The notes: generated by a model from the letters alone, not told the origin. 37,491 nucleotides of DNA from JAAZAI01 sp050942875 (GCA_050942875.1 JBMNOD010000031.1:1-37491), one strand, 5' to 3'; numbered from the stretch's first letter, positions 15,265 through 23,897 are shown. Numbers and translations are program-made.

Positions 15265-16004
15265 TTTCCCAGTCCCAGTGCAATGTAGTAGAGGATCACG
15301 CCGTAATGCACGAGCGTTCCGCCGAGGACGAACAGATGCCAGATGGCGTGCATGTAGCGGACGTTTTTCATGGCGTAGAAGACGACGCCAAGCGAGTAGA
15401 GCACGCCGCCGACGGCGATCCAGATCACGGCCGTGGTGCCCATCGCCTTCCAGAGCGGATAGACCGCGACCAGCACGATCCAGCCCATCAGCAGATAGGT
15501 GGCGGTCGAAAAGCGCGGATACTTCGAGACGAAGAGGGCCTGGAAGACAATTCCGAAGATCGCGACAGCCCAGACCACGCCGAAAATGCTCCATGCCCAG
15601 CCGGGGCTGCAATGGCGCATGCCGGAGAGGCAGAAGGGCGTGTACGTTCCCGCGATGAGAAGATAAATCGCCGCATGGTCGAAAATGTTCAAAACCGCCT
15701 TGACCCGAGGCGTGGGAATCGCATGGTAGAGCGTCGAGCTCAGATACAGGATGAACATCGACGCGCCGTAGATGCTCAGGCTCACGATGTCCCAGGCGTC
15801 CTTTCGGACTGCGGCAAACGCCACGGCCACGGCGAGGCAGGCGACCGAGAGGATCGCCCCGACGCCGTGGGTGACGGCGTTGGCGACCTCTTCCGAAGGC
15901 GTCTGTTCGCGTTCGGCCGGCATGACATCGCGTTCTGCCGGCATGTCGTCGTGCTGGGGTGGAATGTCGTTTGCTTCCAGTGCAGTGGGGGAGAGTTCGT
16001 TCAT
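15261..16004 (-). CDS. Hemolysin III/TrhA (PAQR-like) membrane protein
   Basis: 247 residues. After a charged leader (1-38) with a doubled MPAER motif come seven hydrophobic segments. Family motifs are visible: NAVTHGVGA (first His), LSSTLYHAI, FDHAAIYLLIAGTYTPFCL and the C-terminal MHAIWHLFVLGGTLVHY; Ser, His and Asp residues form the zinc site of this CREST/PAQR hydrolase superfamily. In E. coli and B. subtilis TrhA/YplQ controls membrane fluidity by affecting unsaturated fatty acids. Its place between cdsA and lpxI fits a role in membrane lipid balance. The name hemolysin is historical. Confidence 0.88.
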   Translation of the reverse strand: MNELSPTALEANDIPPQHDDMPAERDVMPAEREQTPSEEVANAVTHGVGAILSVACLAVAVAFAAVRKDAWDIVSLSIYGASMFILYLSSTLYHAIPTPRVKAVLNIFDHAAIYLLIAGTYTPFCLSGMRHCSPGWAWSIFGVVWAVAIFGIVFQALFVSKYPRFSTATYLLMGWIVLVAVYPLWKAMGTTAVIWIAVGGVLYSLGVVFYAMKNVRYMHAIWHLFVLGGTLVHYGVILYYIALGLGK

Positions 16005-16011
16005 GGCAACA

Positions 16012-16914
16012 TCAATTCTTCAAGAAGGCGACAAAATAGACGTAGGCGACGGGCGCGGCAAAAAGCAGGCTGTCGAGAATGTCGAGGATGCCGCCCATGC
16101 CGGGGAAGCGTCCGCCCGAGTCTTTGACGTCCACCGAGCGCTTGATCAGCGATTCAGCCAGATCGCCAAGGGAGCCGGCGGAGACGAGGATGAAAGGCAG
16201 CAGGATGGCGTGGACGAGCGGATAGTGCATTTCGCCGAGCGCGCCCTCGTCAAACACATGGGCGAGCAGCCAGACGAGGAGGCTCGCGACCAGGCCGAAA
16301 AGATAGCCGCCCCAAAGGCCTTCGACGGATTTTTTCGGCGAAATTTCGGGAATCAAGCGGCGGCGGCCAAAGCGCGTGCCGATGAAGTAGGCGCCGATGT
16401 CGCCTGCCTTGACGATGGCAACGAACAACAGCAACGCCAGGCGCCCGGTGTAGTTCGTCGCGCCCGGCACCGTCTCCCACTCGTAGGCGATGCGCATCAT
16501 GAAGCCCAGCAACACGGCGACGTACCAGAACCCCGCGTAGCTCAGCGCAAAAGTCTCCATGGCCGACGCCACTTTCCGCCGAAACACGCCGCGCACCAGC
16601 AGGATGGCGGGCGCGATGCAGAGGATGATGGTCGAAAGATCGAGTTCGCGCAAGATCGGCGCGAATGAATGGGAACAGCTTTTGAAGACGGGGGATTCGG
16701 CTGCCAGGAAAAGCAGGTAGGCCACCCCGCAGAGCGTGGTCGAGGTCAGCTCGTAGTGGTGCCCTTTGCGCTGGACCATGCCGGAAAATTCAAGCTGCGC
16801 AATTGCAAAGACCGCAAACAGCAGGAAAAGATGCGACCACGCTGGAAGCAGGAAGAGAATGCCCGCTACGATGAGCACGACCGTGAAACCGGTGATGACG
16901 CGCATCTTCAACAT
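16012..16914 (-). CDS. cdsA: Phosphatidate cytidylyltransferase
   Basis: 300 residues. About eight membrane segments; the C-terminal signature is visible as ESLIKRSVDVKDSGGRFPGMGGILDILDS (about 256-284), where lysine and aspartates bind CTP and Mg2+. It makes CDP-diacylglycerol from phosphatidate and CTP at the inner membrane, the branch point for all phospholipids. The start ATG at 16914 sits 4 bp after the uppS stop, the classic uppS-cdsA pairing. The preceding in-frame region belongs to uppS. PGMGG replaces the usual PGHGG. Confidence 0.93.
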   Translation of the reverse strand: MLKMRVITGFTVVLIVAGILFLLPAWSHLFLLFAVFAIAQLEFSGMVQRKGHHYELTSTTLCGVAYLLFLAAESPVFKSCSHSFAPILRELDLSTIILCIAPAILLVRGVFRRKVASAMETFALSYAGFWYVAVLLGFMMRIAYEWETVPGATNYTGRLALLLFVAIVKAGDIGAYFIGTRFGRRRLIPEISPKKSVEGLWGGYLFGLVASLLVWLLAHVFDEGALGEMHYPLVHAILLPFILVSAGSLGDLAESLIKRSVDVKDSGGRFPGMGGILDILDSLLFAAPVAYVYFVAFLKN

Positions 16915-16918
16915 GCCT

Positions 16919-17644
16919 TCATCCGCCTTTCTTCGCCTCTTGGCGTGGTTCAAGACCGCCGAACCGGCGGGAGCGTCGCCCGTATTCCTCGATGGCCGCG
17001 TCGAAGTCCGCCTCCGAGAAATCCGGCCAGAGCACGGGCGTGAAGTGGAATTCGCTGTAGGCACTCTGCCACAGCAGGAAATTGCTTAGTCGTTGCTCGC
17101 CGCTTGTCCGGATGATGAGATCGGGATCCGGGATGTCCGGCAAGTACAAGGCCCGGGCGACGGCCGCTTCGTCGATGGATTCGGGCGCGATGCGCCCGGC
17201 GGCGACATCTTCGGCCAGCGCACGCGCGGCATGCGCGATTTCAGTCCGCCCGCCGTAGCTGAGCGCGAGCACAAGCGTCGCCTCGGAATAGTGCGCCGTT
17301 GCCGCCTCGATCTTGGCGAGCAGGGCGTCGACCTTTTTCGGCAGGTCGGTTCGCCGCCCCAGGACGCGCAGCCGGATCTTGTTCTCGTGCAGCTCCTTCT
17401 CGTTCTCGGTCAGGAAGCGCTCCAGCAGCGACATCAGCCCGCGCACCTCCACCGCCGGACGCGACCAGTTCTCGACGCTGAACGCGTAGAGCGTGAGACA
17501 ACGCACGCCATGGCGCTTTGCCGAGCGGATGACGCGCCGGACGGTTTCGGCGCCGGCCTCGTGTCCGTGGAGACGCGGTTTGCCGCGGGCCTGGGCCCAG
17601 CGGCCGTTTCCGTCCATGATGATGGCGATGTGGATTGGAGTCAT
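16919..17644 (-). CDS. uppS: Undecaprenyl diphosphate synthase
   Basis: 241 residues, usual length about 250. The catalytic loop is IAIIMDGNGRWA (Asp11 is the essential aspartate), followed by HGHEAGAE, the substrate-tunnel segment LTLYAFSVENWSRP, and the C-terminal IRTSGEQRLSNFLLWQSAYSEF. It builds the C55 lipid carrier for peptidoglycan and O-antigen from FPP and IPP. The ATG at 17644 was chosen because it places the loop as in the family; a GTG at 17686 in the same frame would add 14 residues. First gene of a four-gene run to 14401. Confidence 0.95.
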   Translation of the reverse strand: MTPIHIAIIMDGNGRWAQARGKPRLHGHEAGAETVRRVIRSAKRHGVRCLTLYAFSVENWSRPAVEVRGLMSLLERFLTENEKELHENKIRLRVLGRRTDLPKKVDALLAKIEAATAHYSEATLVLALSYGGRTEIAHAARALAEDVAAGRIAPESIDEAAVARALYLPDIPDPDLIIRTSGEQRLSNFLLWQSAYSEFHFTPVLWPDFSEADFDAAIEEYGRRSRRFGGLEPRQEAKKGG

Positions 17645-17720
17645 GATGCGTTGCTTGAATGAAAAAGGATTCGGTGATTTTAGCACATCAGCCTGAGTGC
17701 GGCTAGTATATAAACAAGCG

Positions 17721-17750
17721 TTGACGCCGCCGGTGGGATTTTGCTACCAT
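17721..17750 (+). promoter_or_regulatory. Promoter of the QueG-like/U32-like pair
   Basis: TTGACG (17721-17726) and TACCAT (17745-17750) are 18 bp apart, 53 bp before the start codon. A ribosome site GGAG lies at 17793-17796. The AT-rich stretch 17705-17714 on the other side may serve the divergent uppS operon. Confidence 0.45.
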
Positions 17751-17803
17751 CCATTGAATCGATGCAAAGATAGTCCGATCATCATTCATCATGGAGAAAC
17801 CTC

Positions 17804-18886
17804 ATGCTCACTGCACGGAAAGTCAAGGAAATGGCGCTGGAATTTGGCGCCGACGCTGTAGCCATCGGCAACATCGAACGGTGGGAGGGCGCACCCATCC
17901 AGCAAGACCCGCGCCAGATCATGCCCGAGGCCAAGAGCATCGTCGCCATGGCCTTCCGTGTGATGCGCGGCAGCCTCCGCGGCGTCGAAGAGGGCACTTT
18001 TTTCAGCAACTACTCCTCGATGGGCTACGGTGGCATCACCTATCTCTACATGCCCATGACGGTCATCAACCTTGCCAAGCGCATTGAGGACGCGGGTTAC
18101 GAGGCGATTCCCTACGGCCACCAGAGCGACTGGCGCGCCATCGACAACCACGGTCGGAACCGCAACAATTTCAGCGTCCCCGTCGCGCCCGGGCGCGCGA
18201 ACCCCGACGTGGCCGTCCACCTGCGCATCGCCGCCTATCTCGCCGGCCTCGGGGAGATCGGCTGGAGCAAGATGCTTCTGACGAAGCAGTTCGGGCCCCG
18301 CCAGCGCATCGGCCTTGTCATCACCGACCTTGAGCTTGAGCCTGATCCCGTCATCAAGCCCGGCACGCTCTGCAACCGTTGCATGGCTTGTGTGTCGCAA
18401 TGTCCGGCCGGCGCGATTCCCAAGGACAAGTCCGTCAAGGTCAAGCTTGGGGGCTACGATGTCGAATGGGCCGACATTGATGTGAATCGCTGCAACACCT
18501 GTTTCGTCGGCGCCGAGATCAAGACCGCTGACAATGGCATGCCCGACTACGTCGATCCTGCGTACAACGTCCGCAAGAAACCCGGCTGGTGGAGCCCGTT
18601 CTTCAAGAAGCCGCGCAACCTGTACAACACCGGGCAGGCCATCTGCGGCGCACGGGGCTGCACCCGCGCTTGCATGATCGCCATGGAGGCCCGCGGCGCC
18701 GTCGAGAACAAGTTCGAAAAGCCCTTCCGCCGTCGTCCGACATGGAAGGTCGATTGGGAGCAGATCGCGAAGGACAGTCCGATCAACCCTGCGGACTCCG
18801 CGCCCGATCCGGTCTTCGGCGATGCGTCCGCCCCCGCCCCCGCCTCCGCCGCCCCGAAGGAGCCCGTCAAGACCGAGGCCGACTAG
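17804..18886 (+). CDS. QueG-like / reductive-dehalogenase-like 4Fe-4S protein
   Basis: 360 residues. The N-terminal part (about 1-170) resembles the epoxyqueuosine reductase / dehalogenase fold (AKSIVAMAFRVMRGS, then AYLAGLGEIGWSKMLLTKQFGPRQRIG). A double-cluster ferredoxin module follows: CNRCMACVSQCP (Cys190/193/196/200), then Cys230, Cys233 and CGARGCTRAC (Cys281/286/290). The tail (332-350) is Ala/Pro-rich. No twin-arginine signal is present, so it is probably cytosolic. It is not canonical QueG; the substrate is unknown. It is coupled to the U32-like gene, whose start is 2 bp after its stop, so the two probably act together in an electron-driven reaction. Confidence 0.78.
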   Translation: MLTARKVKEMALEFGADAVAIGNIERWEGAPIQQDPRQIMPEAKSIVAMAFRVMRGSLRGVEEGTFFSNYSSMGYGGITYLYMPMTVINLAKRIEDAGYEAIPYGHQSDWRAIDNHGRNRNNFSVPVAPGRANPDVAVHLRIAAYLAGLGEIGWSKMLLTKQFGPRQRIGLVITDLELEPDPVIKPGTLCNRCMACVSQCPAGAIPKDKSVKVKLGGYDVEWADIDVNRCNTCFVGAEIKTADNGMPDYVDPAYNVRKKPGWWSPFFKKPRNLYNTGQAICGARGCTRACMIAMEARGAVENKFEKPFRRRPTWKVDWEQIAKDSPINPADSAPDPVFGDASAPAPASAAPKEPVKTEAD

Positions 18887-18888
18887 CC

Positions 18889-19917
18889 ATGACCGAATTC
18901 GCCGTCGGCTACCAGCTTGCCGCGCCGGATGAAGAATCCTTCGTCGATCTCGTCGCCCCGTTTGGCGACGCCGTCGCCGAAGTCTTCTTCGCCTGGCCTG
19001 GGCACGCCAGCGGGCGTTCCCCCGTGGGGCTTGCAAACGGCCGACTGAACGCTGCGGCATTCGAACGTTTCATGGACGACCTGACGCGGTTGCGCGCGAT
19101 GGGCAAGCGCCTCGACATTCTCTTCAACGCGAACTGCTACGGCGGCGAAGCCATGAGCGTTGCGCTCGAAGAGGAGATTGTGCGCATTTTGCGCTACGCA
19201 GAGGAGCGCGTCGGCGGCGTCGAGGTGGCGACCACCACCTCCCCCGCCGTCGCGTGGCTGATCAAGCGGCGATTTCCGGCGATCGATGTCCGGGCGTCGG
19301 TCAACATGCGCATCGGCTCCGTTGCCGGCATGGCGTACCTTGCCGACCGCTTCGACAGCTACCATGTGCAGCGCGACTTCAACCGCGACCTCGAACACCT
19401 CGCCGACTTGAAGGCATGGGCGGTGGAGCACGGCAAGAAGCTGGTCTTGCTTGCCAACAGCGGCTGCTTGCGCGATTGCTCCGGCCAGATCTTCCACGAC
19501 AACCTCGTGGCCCATGAGTCCGAAGTCGCCGCCGCCGAGAACCTGGAAGGGCTCTTGCCCTACACGTGCTGGAACTTCCTGAAGGATCGTGCGAATTGGC
19601 CGGCGATTCTGCAAGCCACGTGGATTCGCCCCGAGGATCTCCACCACTACGAGGGCAAGATCGACCTCGTCAAACTCGCGACGCGTCTCCACGAACGTCC
19701 GCACGTGGTGATTGGCGCCTATGTCCGCGGCCGCTACGCCGGCAACCTTGTCGATCTCATGGAGCCGGGTTTTTCCCCCTTGCTTGCTCCGAACGTCATC
19801 GACAACGCGCGCTTTCCGGACGACTGGTTTCAAACCGTCTCCACGTGCGATCGCCGTTGCCATCACTGCGGCTATTGCGCCGCCGTGCTCGAACGCGCGC
19901 TTGTCGAATTGTGCTGA
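18889..19917 (+). CDS. Peptidase U32-like Fe-S protein (UbiU/V-related)
   Basis: 342 residues of the U32 collagenase-like TIM-barrel type. Seen: LFNANCYGGEA (78-88), ASVNMRIGSVAGMAY (136-150), KKLVLLANSGCLRDCSG (183-199) and a C-terminal cluster CDRRCHHCGYC (Cys320/324/327/330). Known: U32 relatives UbiU/UbiV, RlhA and TrhP use a [4Fe-4S] cluster held by four cysteines in oxygen-independent hydroxylation. Here Cys193, Cys197 and Cys227 may hold one cluster, with the C-terminal set as an addition. Start 18889 follows the QueG-like stop by 2 bp, so translation is coupled. Anaerobic hydroxylation or RNA modification is a guess. Confidence 0.72.
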   Translation: MTEFAVGYQLAAPDEESFVDLVAPFGDAVAEVFFAWPGHASGRSPVGLANGRLNAAAFERFMDDLTRLRAMGKRLDILFNANCYGGEAMSVALEEEIVRILRYAEERVGGVEVATTTSPAVAWLIKRRFPAIDVRASVNMRIGSVAGMAYLADRFDSYHVQRDFNRDLEHLADLKAWAVEHGKKLVLLANSGCLRDCSGQIFHDNLVAHESEVAAAENLEGLLPYTCWNFLKDRANWPAILQATWIRPEDLHHYEGKIDLVKLATRLHERPHVVIGAYVRGRYAGNLVDLMEPGFSPLLAPNVIDNARFPDDWFQTVSTCDRRCHHCGYCAAVLERALVELC

Positions 19918-20037
19918 TGCAGGGGGCCGGGCTGCCCTTCGGTTGGCGCGCCGAGCGTTCCGCCGATGCACCTGCCGAGCCAACAGCCGAGGATGCGCGC
20001 GCGAAGATCAGACGAGGAAGGCGATGCGTTCATTTGC

Positions 20038-20805
20038 CTACACCTGGGAGGAGCGCCACCAGTTGTAGTATTTGTCCATCATCTCTTCCTTGGACGGCAT
20101 CTGATAGAAGGCGACGTCGTTGCCGCATCCGAAGTAGAACCCGGTGCGCACCAGGCGATACGGGAACACGACGGAGTGGTTGCGGTCCACGATTTTCGTC
20201 GGCGCCTTGCGCGCGCGGATGTCCGTCAGGCATTGGCGCAAGTGGTCGATGTTTTCGTAGGGCAGGTCGTCGCAGCCGCCGAACTCCGGATTGGTGGCCA
20301 GCTCGCCGAGCCGCAGATCCGCGAAATACATGGCGGGCAGGGCGAAGAGGTTGTCCCCGTCCTTGTTCGTCATGAACTCGTAGAACGCGAGCGGGCTTTT
20401 CGTGCTTGCCACCATGGGGCGCGTGGGGAGAAGCTCCTGGTACAAGTGCAGTCCGTCGTCGATGTCGGCGGGGGGCGCGAGCCTGGCCAGTTCGGCCACG
20501 CGGCCGTCGTTCGTGGTGAGGTACAGCGAACCGATCGCGGAGATGGGGATGCGCTCGGCGACGCGGTACACGGAGACGTAGACGGAGCTTTTCGGATCGC
20601 CGTTCTCGTGCATCACGCAGCGTTTCAGCGCGTCGTCGATCTTGAAGTCCCGGCTGCGGAATTTGGGGTCCACGGCGACGAACATGGCCTGGCCGCGCGA
20701 TTTTCGCATCATGCCGCAGGCATAGTACGCCCCGAACTCATCCGGGTTTAACATGGAGACGATCAATGCCTCGGGGACAAGGGAGAGATACAGGTAGGTT
20801 GCCAT
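20038..20805 (-). CDS. Conserved-looking protein of unknown function
   Basis: 255 residues, no signal peptide and no membrane segment. I do not recognise the family. Visible: a N-terminal beta-rich start MATYLYLSLVPEALIVSML, a region GQAMFVAVDPKFRSRDFKIDDALKRC that looks like an alternating alpha/beta unit, and an aromatic C-terminus (MDKYYNWWRSS). Codon use and a frame open from a clear ATG without internal stops support a real gene. It lies 97 bp downstream of hppA on the same strand and may share its transcript; it is convergent with the U32-like gene. A small GC-rich hairpin occupies the gap (20828-20865). Confidence 0.75.
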   Translation of the reverse strand: MATYLYLSLVPEALIVSMLNPDEFGAYYACGMMRKSRGQAMFVAVDPKFRSRDFKIDDALKRCVMHENGDPKSSVYVSVYRVAERIPISAIGSLYLTTNDGRVAELARLAPPADIDDGLHLYQELLPTRPMVASTKSPLAFYEFMTNKDGDNLFALPAMYFADLRLGELATNPEFGGCDDLPYENIDHLRQCLTDIRARKAPTKIVDRNHSVVFPYRLVRTGFYFGCGNDVAFYQMPSKEEMMDKYYNWWRSSQV

Positions 20806-20902
20806 GGTTGAGCCTCCGTTTCAATTGGCACGCCGCGGCGCGCGTGCGGCGCCCGCCGCGTTTCGTTGCAATACAGTGGATTTGATCGGCGTCTTGCCGG
20901 GG

Positions 20903-23020
20903 TTAGAGGAAGTTTCGGATCGACAGCGCCGCGATGACCGGCGCGAACAGGGAGCACACGAGCGACATCACCGTGATGAGCGTGTTGATCGACGGGCCGG
21001 CCGTGTCCTTGAACGGGTCGCCGACGGTGTCGCCAACCACCGAGGCCTTGTGGGCCTCGGAGCCCGGGCCGCCGAAATGGCCTGCTTCGATGTATTTCTT
21101 GCCATTGTCCCACAGGCCGCCCGCGTTCGACATGAACATGGCGAAGATCACGCCGGTGAATATCGAGCCGGCGAGGAAGCCGCCCAGGGCGTCCGTGCCC
21201 AGCAGCAGCCCCACCACAATGGGAACCACGACGGCGATGATCGCCGGCTTGACGAGGGATGTGAGGGCGCCCGACGAGGCGATGGAGACGCAGCGCGCGT
21301 AGTCCGGCAGCTCGGTGCCCTTGAGAATGCCGGGCTTGGCGCGGAACTGCGCGCGAATCTCTTCGATCATGATGAAGGCGTTGTCGGTGACCGCCATCAT
21401 GAGCAGCGCCGAGAACACCGGCGGGCATATTGCGCCGAGCAGCACGCCCACGAGCACCACGGGCTGCTGCAGGTCGATGTCCAGGTCGATCCCCAGCGCC
21501 GCGAGCACTTCGCCGTACGCGGCGAAGAGCGCGAGCACGGTGAGCGCCGCCGCGCTGATCGCAAAGCCCTTGGTGATCGCCTTGGCGGTGTTGCCGGCGG
21601 AGTCGAGCGTGTCGCAGCGCTCCACCACTTCGTGCCCCATGCCGGACATTTCGGCGATGCCCTTGGCGTTGTCGACGATGGGGCCGTAAGCGTCGGCCGA
21701 CACGATGACGCTCGTGATGGACAGCATGCCCACCGCCGCGATGCCGATGCCGTAGATGCCGCCGATGCCGAACGCCTCCGCCGAGAAGTACGACACGAGC
21801 ATGGCGATGGCGATGCCGACGATGCTCGGCAAGGTGGAGATGAAGCCGTAGCTGATGCCGGTGATGATGGTGATCGCGGAGCCGGACTTCGACATTTCCG
21901 CGACGTGCTGCACCGGCTTGCGCTCGTCGTTCGTGTAGTAGTCCGTGCAGAAGCCGATCAGAACGGCGATCAAAAGGCCGGCGATCGTCGCGATCAGCAC
22001 GCCCCAGTTGATGCCGCCCAGCCATACGAGCAGCGAGGCGAGGACGGCGAAGATGACGCACGTGATCACCGTGCCGCGGTTGAGGGCCGCCCCCGGCCGC
22101 CCGTCCCTGCCCACGCGCACGAACTGGATGCCGATGAAGCTGGACACGATGCCCACCGCGCACAGCACGATCGGGAAGACGACGTAGAAGCGCTCGTCCC
22201 CGCCGACGGCGCCGCCCACGCTGCGCCCGACGCCGATGCCCAGGATCATCGCCGCGACCACGGCCGCGACGTACGAGTCGAAGATGTCGGCGCCCGTGCC
22301 GGCGACGTCGCCCACGTTGTCGCCCACGTTGTCGGCGATGACGGCCGGGTTGCGCGGGTCGTCCTCGGGGATGCCCGTCTCGACCTTGCCCACCAGGTCG
22401 GCCGCGATGTCCGCGGTCTTCGTGAAGATGCCGCCGCCCGCCTTGGCGAGCAGCGCCATCGCCGAGGCGCCCAGCGAGAACCCGAGGATGATCTCGGGGT
22501 CGCCCGTGAACATGTAGATCGCGGAGATCCCGATGACCGCCGTGCCGACCATGGCCATGCCCAGCACGGCGCCCGCGTAGAACGCGACCCTGAACGCCGG
22601 GTTGAGCCCCTTCTTGGCCGCCACCGCGGATCGCAGGTTCGCCTTCACGGCGATGCTCATGCCGAGGTAGCCGGCGAGCGCGGAGCAGGCCGCGCCCGCC
22701 ACGAAGGCCAGCGCCGTCCAGACGCCTTCCAGCGGCTTGCCCTCCACCCCCACGATGTGGCGCAGCTCCACCGACTTGATCATGTCGATGCTGAACACCA
22801 GCGCCATGAACACGGCCAGAACGGCCACCAGCTTGGCCAGCGTGCCATAGAGCTTCTTCAGATACGCGCGGGCGCCATCCTGGATGTAGCCCGCGATCTG
22901 GCGCTCCTTCTCGCCTCCCGCATCCTGGGCGCTCACCCAATAGTAAAGGAACAGGGCATATCCCAGGGACAAGACCCCCAAACCGATCGCGACATGCAAC
23001 CATGCGTTTACGCTCATCAT
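20903..23020 (-). CDS. hppA: Membrane-bound proton-pumping pyrophosphatase, K+-independent type
   Basis: 705 residues. It couples PPi hydrolysis to cation export at the inner membrane, saving energy in anaerobes. Seen: the acidic substrate motif KTADIAADLVGKVETG, then EDDPRNPAVIADNVGDNVGD (about 219-238), the motif TDYYTN (359-364), and the C-terminal VGDTVGDPFKDTAGPS. At the K+-dependence site the sequence GNTAKAITKG has Lys480 and Thr483, as in K+-independent H+-pumps; K+-dependent ones have Ala at the first site. Na+-pumping members are K+-dependent, so proton pumping is expected. The ATG at 23020 has GGAG upstream; a second in-frame ATG follows it directly. Confidence 0.96.
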   Translation of the reverse strand: MMSVNAWLHVAIGLGVLSLGYALFLYYWVSAQDAGGEKERQIAGYIQDGARAYLKKLYGTLAKLVAVLAVFMALVFSIDMIKSVELRHIVGVEGKPLEGVWTALAFVAGAACSALAGYLGMSIAVKANLRSAVAAKKGLNPAFRVAFYAGAVLGMAMVGTAVIGISAIYMFTGDPEIILGFSLGASAMALLAKAGGGIFTKTADIAADLVGKVETGIPEDDPRNPAVIADNVGDNVGDVAGTGADIFDSYVAAVVAAMILGIGVGRSVGGAVGGDERFYVVFPIVLCAVGIVSSFIGIQFVRVGRDGRPGAALNRGTVITCVIFAVLASLLVWLGGINWGVLIATIAGLLIAVLIGFCTDYYTNDERKPVQHVAEMSKSGSAITIITGISYGFISTLPSIVGIAIAMLVSYFSAEAFGIGGIYGIGIAAVGMLSITSVIVSADAYGPIVDNAKGIAEMSGMGHEVVERCDTLDSAGNTAKAITKGFAISAAALTVLALFAAYGEVLAALGIDLDIDLQQPVVLVGVLLGAICPPVFSALLMMAVTDNAFIMIEEIRAQFRAKPGILKGTELPDYARCVSIASSGALTSLVKPAIIAVVVPIVVGLLLGTDALGGFLAGSIFTGVIFAMFMSNAGGLWDNGKKYIEAGHFGGPGSEAHKASVVGDTVGDPFKDTAGPSINTLITVMSLVCSLFAPVIAALSIRNFL

Positions 23021-23069
23021 TTTTCTCCGTGGGAGCCACCGTTGCCTAACATGGCGTGTAGCCGACATC

Positions 23070-23097
23070 CATTTAGAAGCGAATCCTGAAACGTCAA
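23070..23097 (-). promoter_or_regulatory. Promoter of hppA
   Basis: On the minus strand TTGACG (23092-23097) and TAAATG (23070-23075) are 16 bp apart, about 50 bp before the hppA start. Confidence 0.45.
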
Positions 23098-23320
23098 GGG
23101 TCACGGTGACTGTCTTTTTATGGACAGGATTGTGCTACTTCTTGATGAGACATTGTGCTTGATTTTTCACAAAAAAGCAAGCGTTATTCCACCGTTGGCG
23201 GGGATGCTTTTCGGGGTTGTTTTTCGGTTTTCGACGGAAACAGAGAGGGATGTGAGGACTGGCAGGCTGCCGCTCCCACGTCCAATGTGCCTGTTGATTT
23301 TGAATTTGGCATCAGGAATG

Positions 23321-23368
23321 CCTCCATGTTTCATGGAAACTCAAGGAACCAGGTCACGATTCTGACAC
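23321..23368 (-). repeat. 48-bp dispersed repeat, copy 2
   Basis: Reverse-complement match to 411-458 at 46 of 48 positions, with the inner palindrome TCCATGTTTCATGGA. It lies in the 877-bp gene-free stretch 23021-23897, which otherwise holds the hppA promoter, three further repeat families and no convincing gene. Confidence 0.7.
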
Positions 23369-23457
23369 ACACCCGCGATCACATCCCCATACGCACAGCC
23401 CCCCATGCTTCGACGGTTTCTTCGAGATCATGGTGGGGAGGCGGGCGACGCCGTCCC

Positions 23458-23496
23458 GGCGCACCGCCATTCGCCCGCGTCCCGGCGCGGTGCGCC
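23458..23496. repeat. 10-bp perfect GC-rich hairpin
   Basis: GGCGCACCGC (23458-23467) pairs perfectly with GCGGTGCGCC (23487-23496) around 19 nt. It lies next to the twin-hairpin repeat and may belong to it. Confidence 0.5.
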
Positions 23497-23509
23497 TCGG
23501 AAACAGGGG

Positions 23510-23555
23510 CACGGACATTCCTGTCCGTGTTCGTCCACGGGTTTGAAAACCCGTG
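23510..23555. repeat. Twin-hairpin dispersed repeat, copy 2
   Basis: The hairpins 23510-23529 (CACGGACA stem) and 23536-23555 (CACGGGTTT stem) are the same pair as at 8243-8321 in reverse order and orientation, flanked likewise by GGGGC and AACAGGGGC. Confidence 0.75.
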
Positions 23556-23628
23556 CCCCTTTCCTTTTCCCACTCACTGTTGACTCGAAGGGCACTGAAT
23601 TTGAAAGAAACAGGGAAGAAACAGAACA

Positions 23629-23641
23629 GGGGACAGACCCC
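23629..23641. repeat. GGGGACAGACCCC motif, copy 3
   Basis: Reverse complement of the motif at 10054-10066. It ends directly (7 bp) before the left flank of the 6.6-kb duplication. Confidence 0.6.
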
Positions 23642-23648
23642 TATGAAA

Positions 23649-23755
23649 CAATCTTGCCCAAAACCCGCTCGACGAAGCCGTCCCGTCCCGTCCCGGTTTC
23701 AAGTTTCAAATTTCAAATCCCATTTCCAGAATCGTGACTTTTTGCCGAATTAGAG
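23649..23755 (+). repeat. Left flanking repeat (A) of the duplicated unit
   Basis: About 107 bp: CAATCTTGCCCAAAACCCGC, a triple CCCGT run, three TTTCAA units and CAGAATCGTGAC. Homologues are B (30231-30337) and C (36813-36914). Left of 23648 there is no similarity to the sequence left of B, so this is the edge of the duplicated unit. T at 23686 distinguishes A from B and C. Confidence 0.85.
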
Positions 23756-23774
23756 GTCTTTTTCAAATGAATTA

Positions 23775-23854
23775 AATAGTCTAAACTATTGATCAAATCT
23801 TGTGGAAGGAATCATGTCGTGATGCGTCGTGCAAAACTGGACAAGCCTTCCACA
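23775..23854 (+). promoter_or_regulatory. Leader region of cassette copy 1: palindrome and stem
   Basis: AATAGT (23775-23780) and ACTATT (23785-23790) form a 16-bp operator-like palindrome over a TAAACT that could be a -10 box (23782-23787; the -35, TTTTTC, is poor). Further down TGTGGAAGG (23801-23809) pairs perfectly with CCTTCCACA (23846-23854) around 36 nt, which could fold in the mRNA leader. The same elements recur at 30357-30436. Confidence 0.35.
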
Positions 23855-23897
23855 GTGCAAACAACCAACCACAGGTTTGTGAGGAATGAGGCACACA

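Noticed and set aside
20763..23089. Long frames (758 and 761 codons) on both strands over hppA
   Set aside because: Both are Arg/His-rich shadows of the pyrophosphatase gene.
23120..23583. ORFs of 81 and 142 codons left of the cassette
   Set aside because: They run through dispersed hairpin repeats and have no family, no good ribosome site and no sensible composition.
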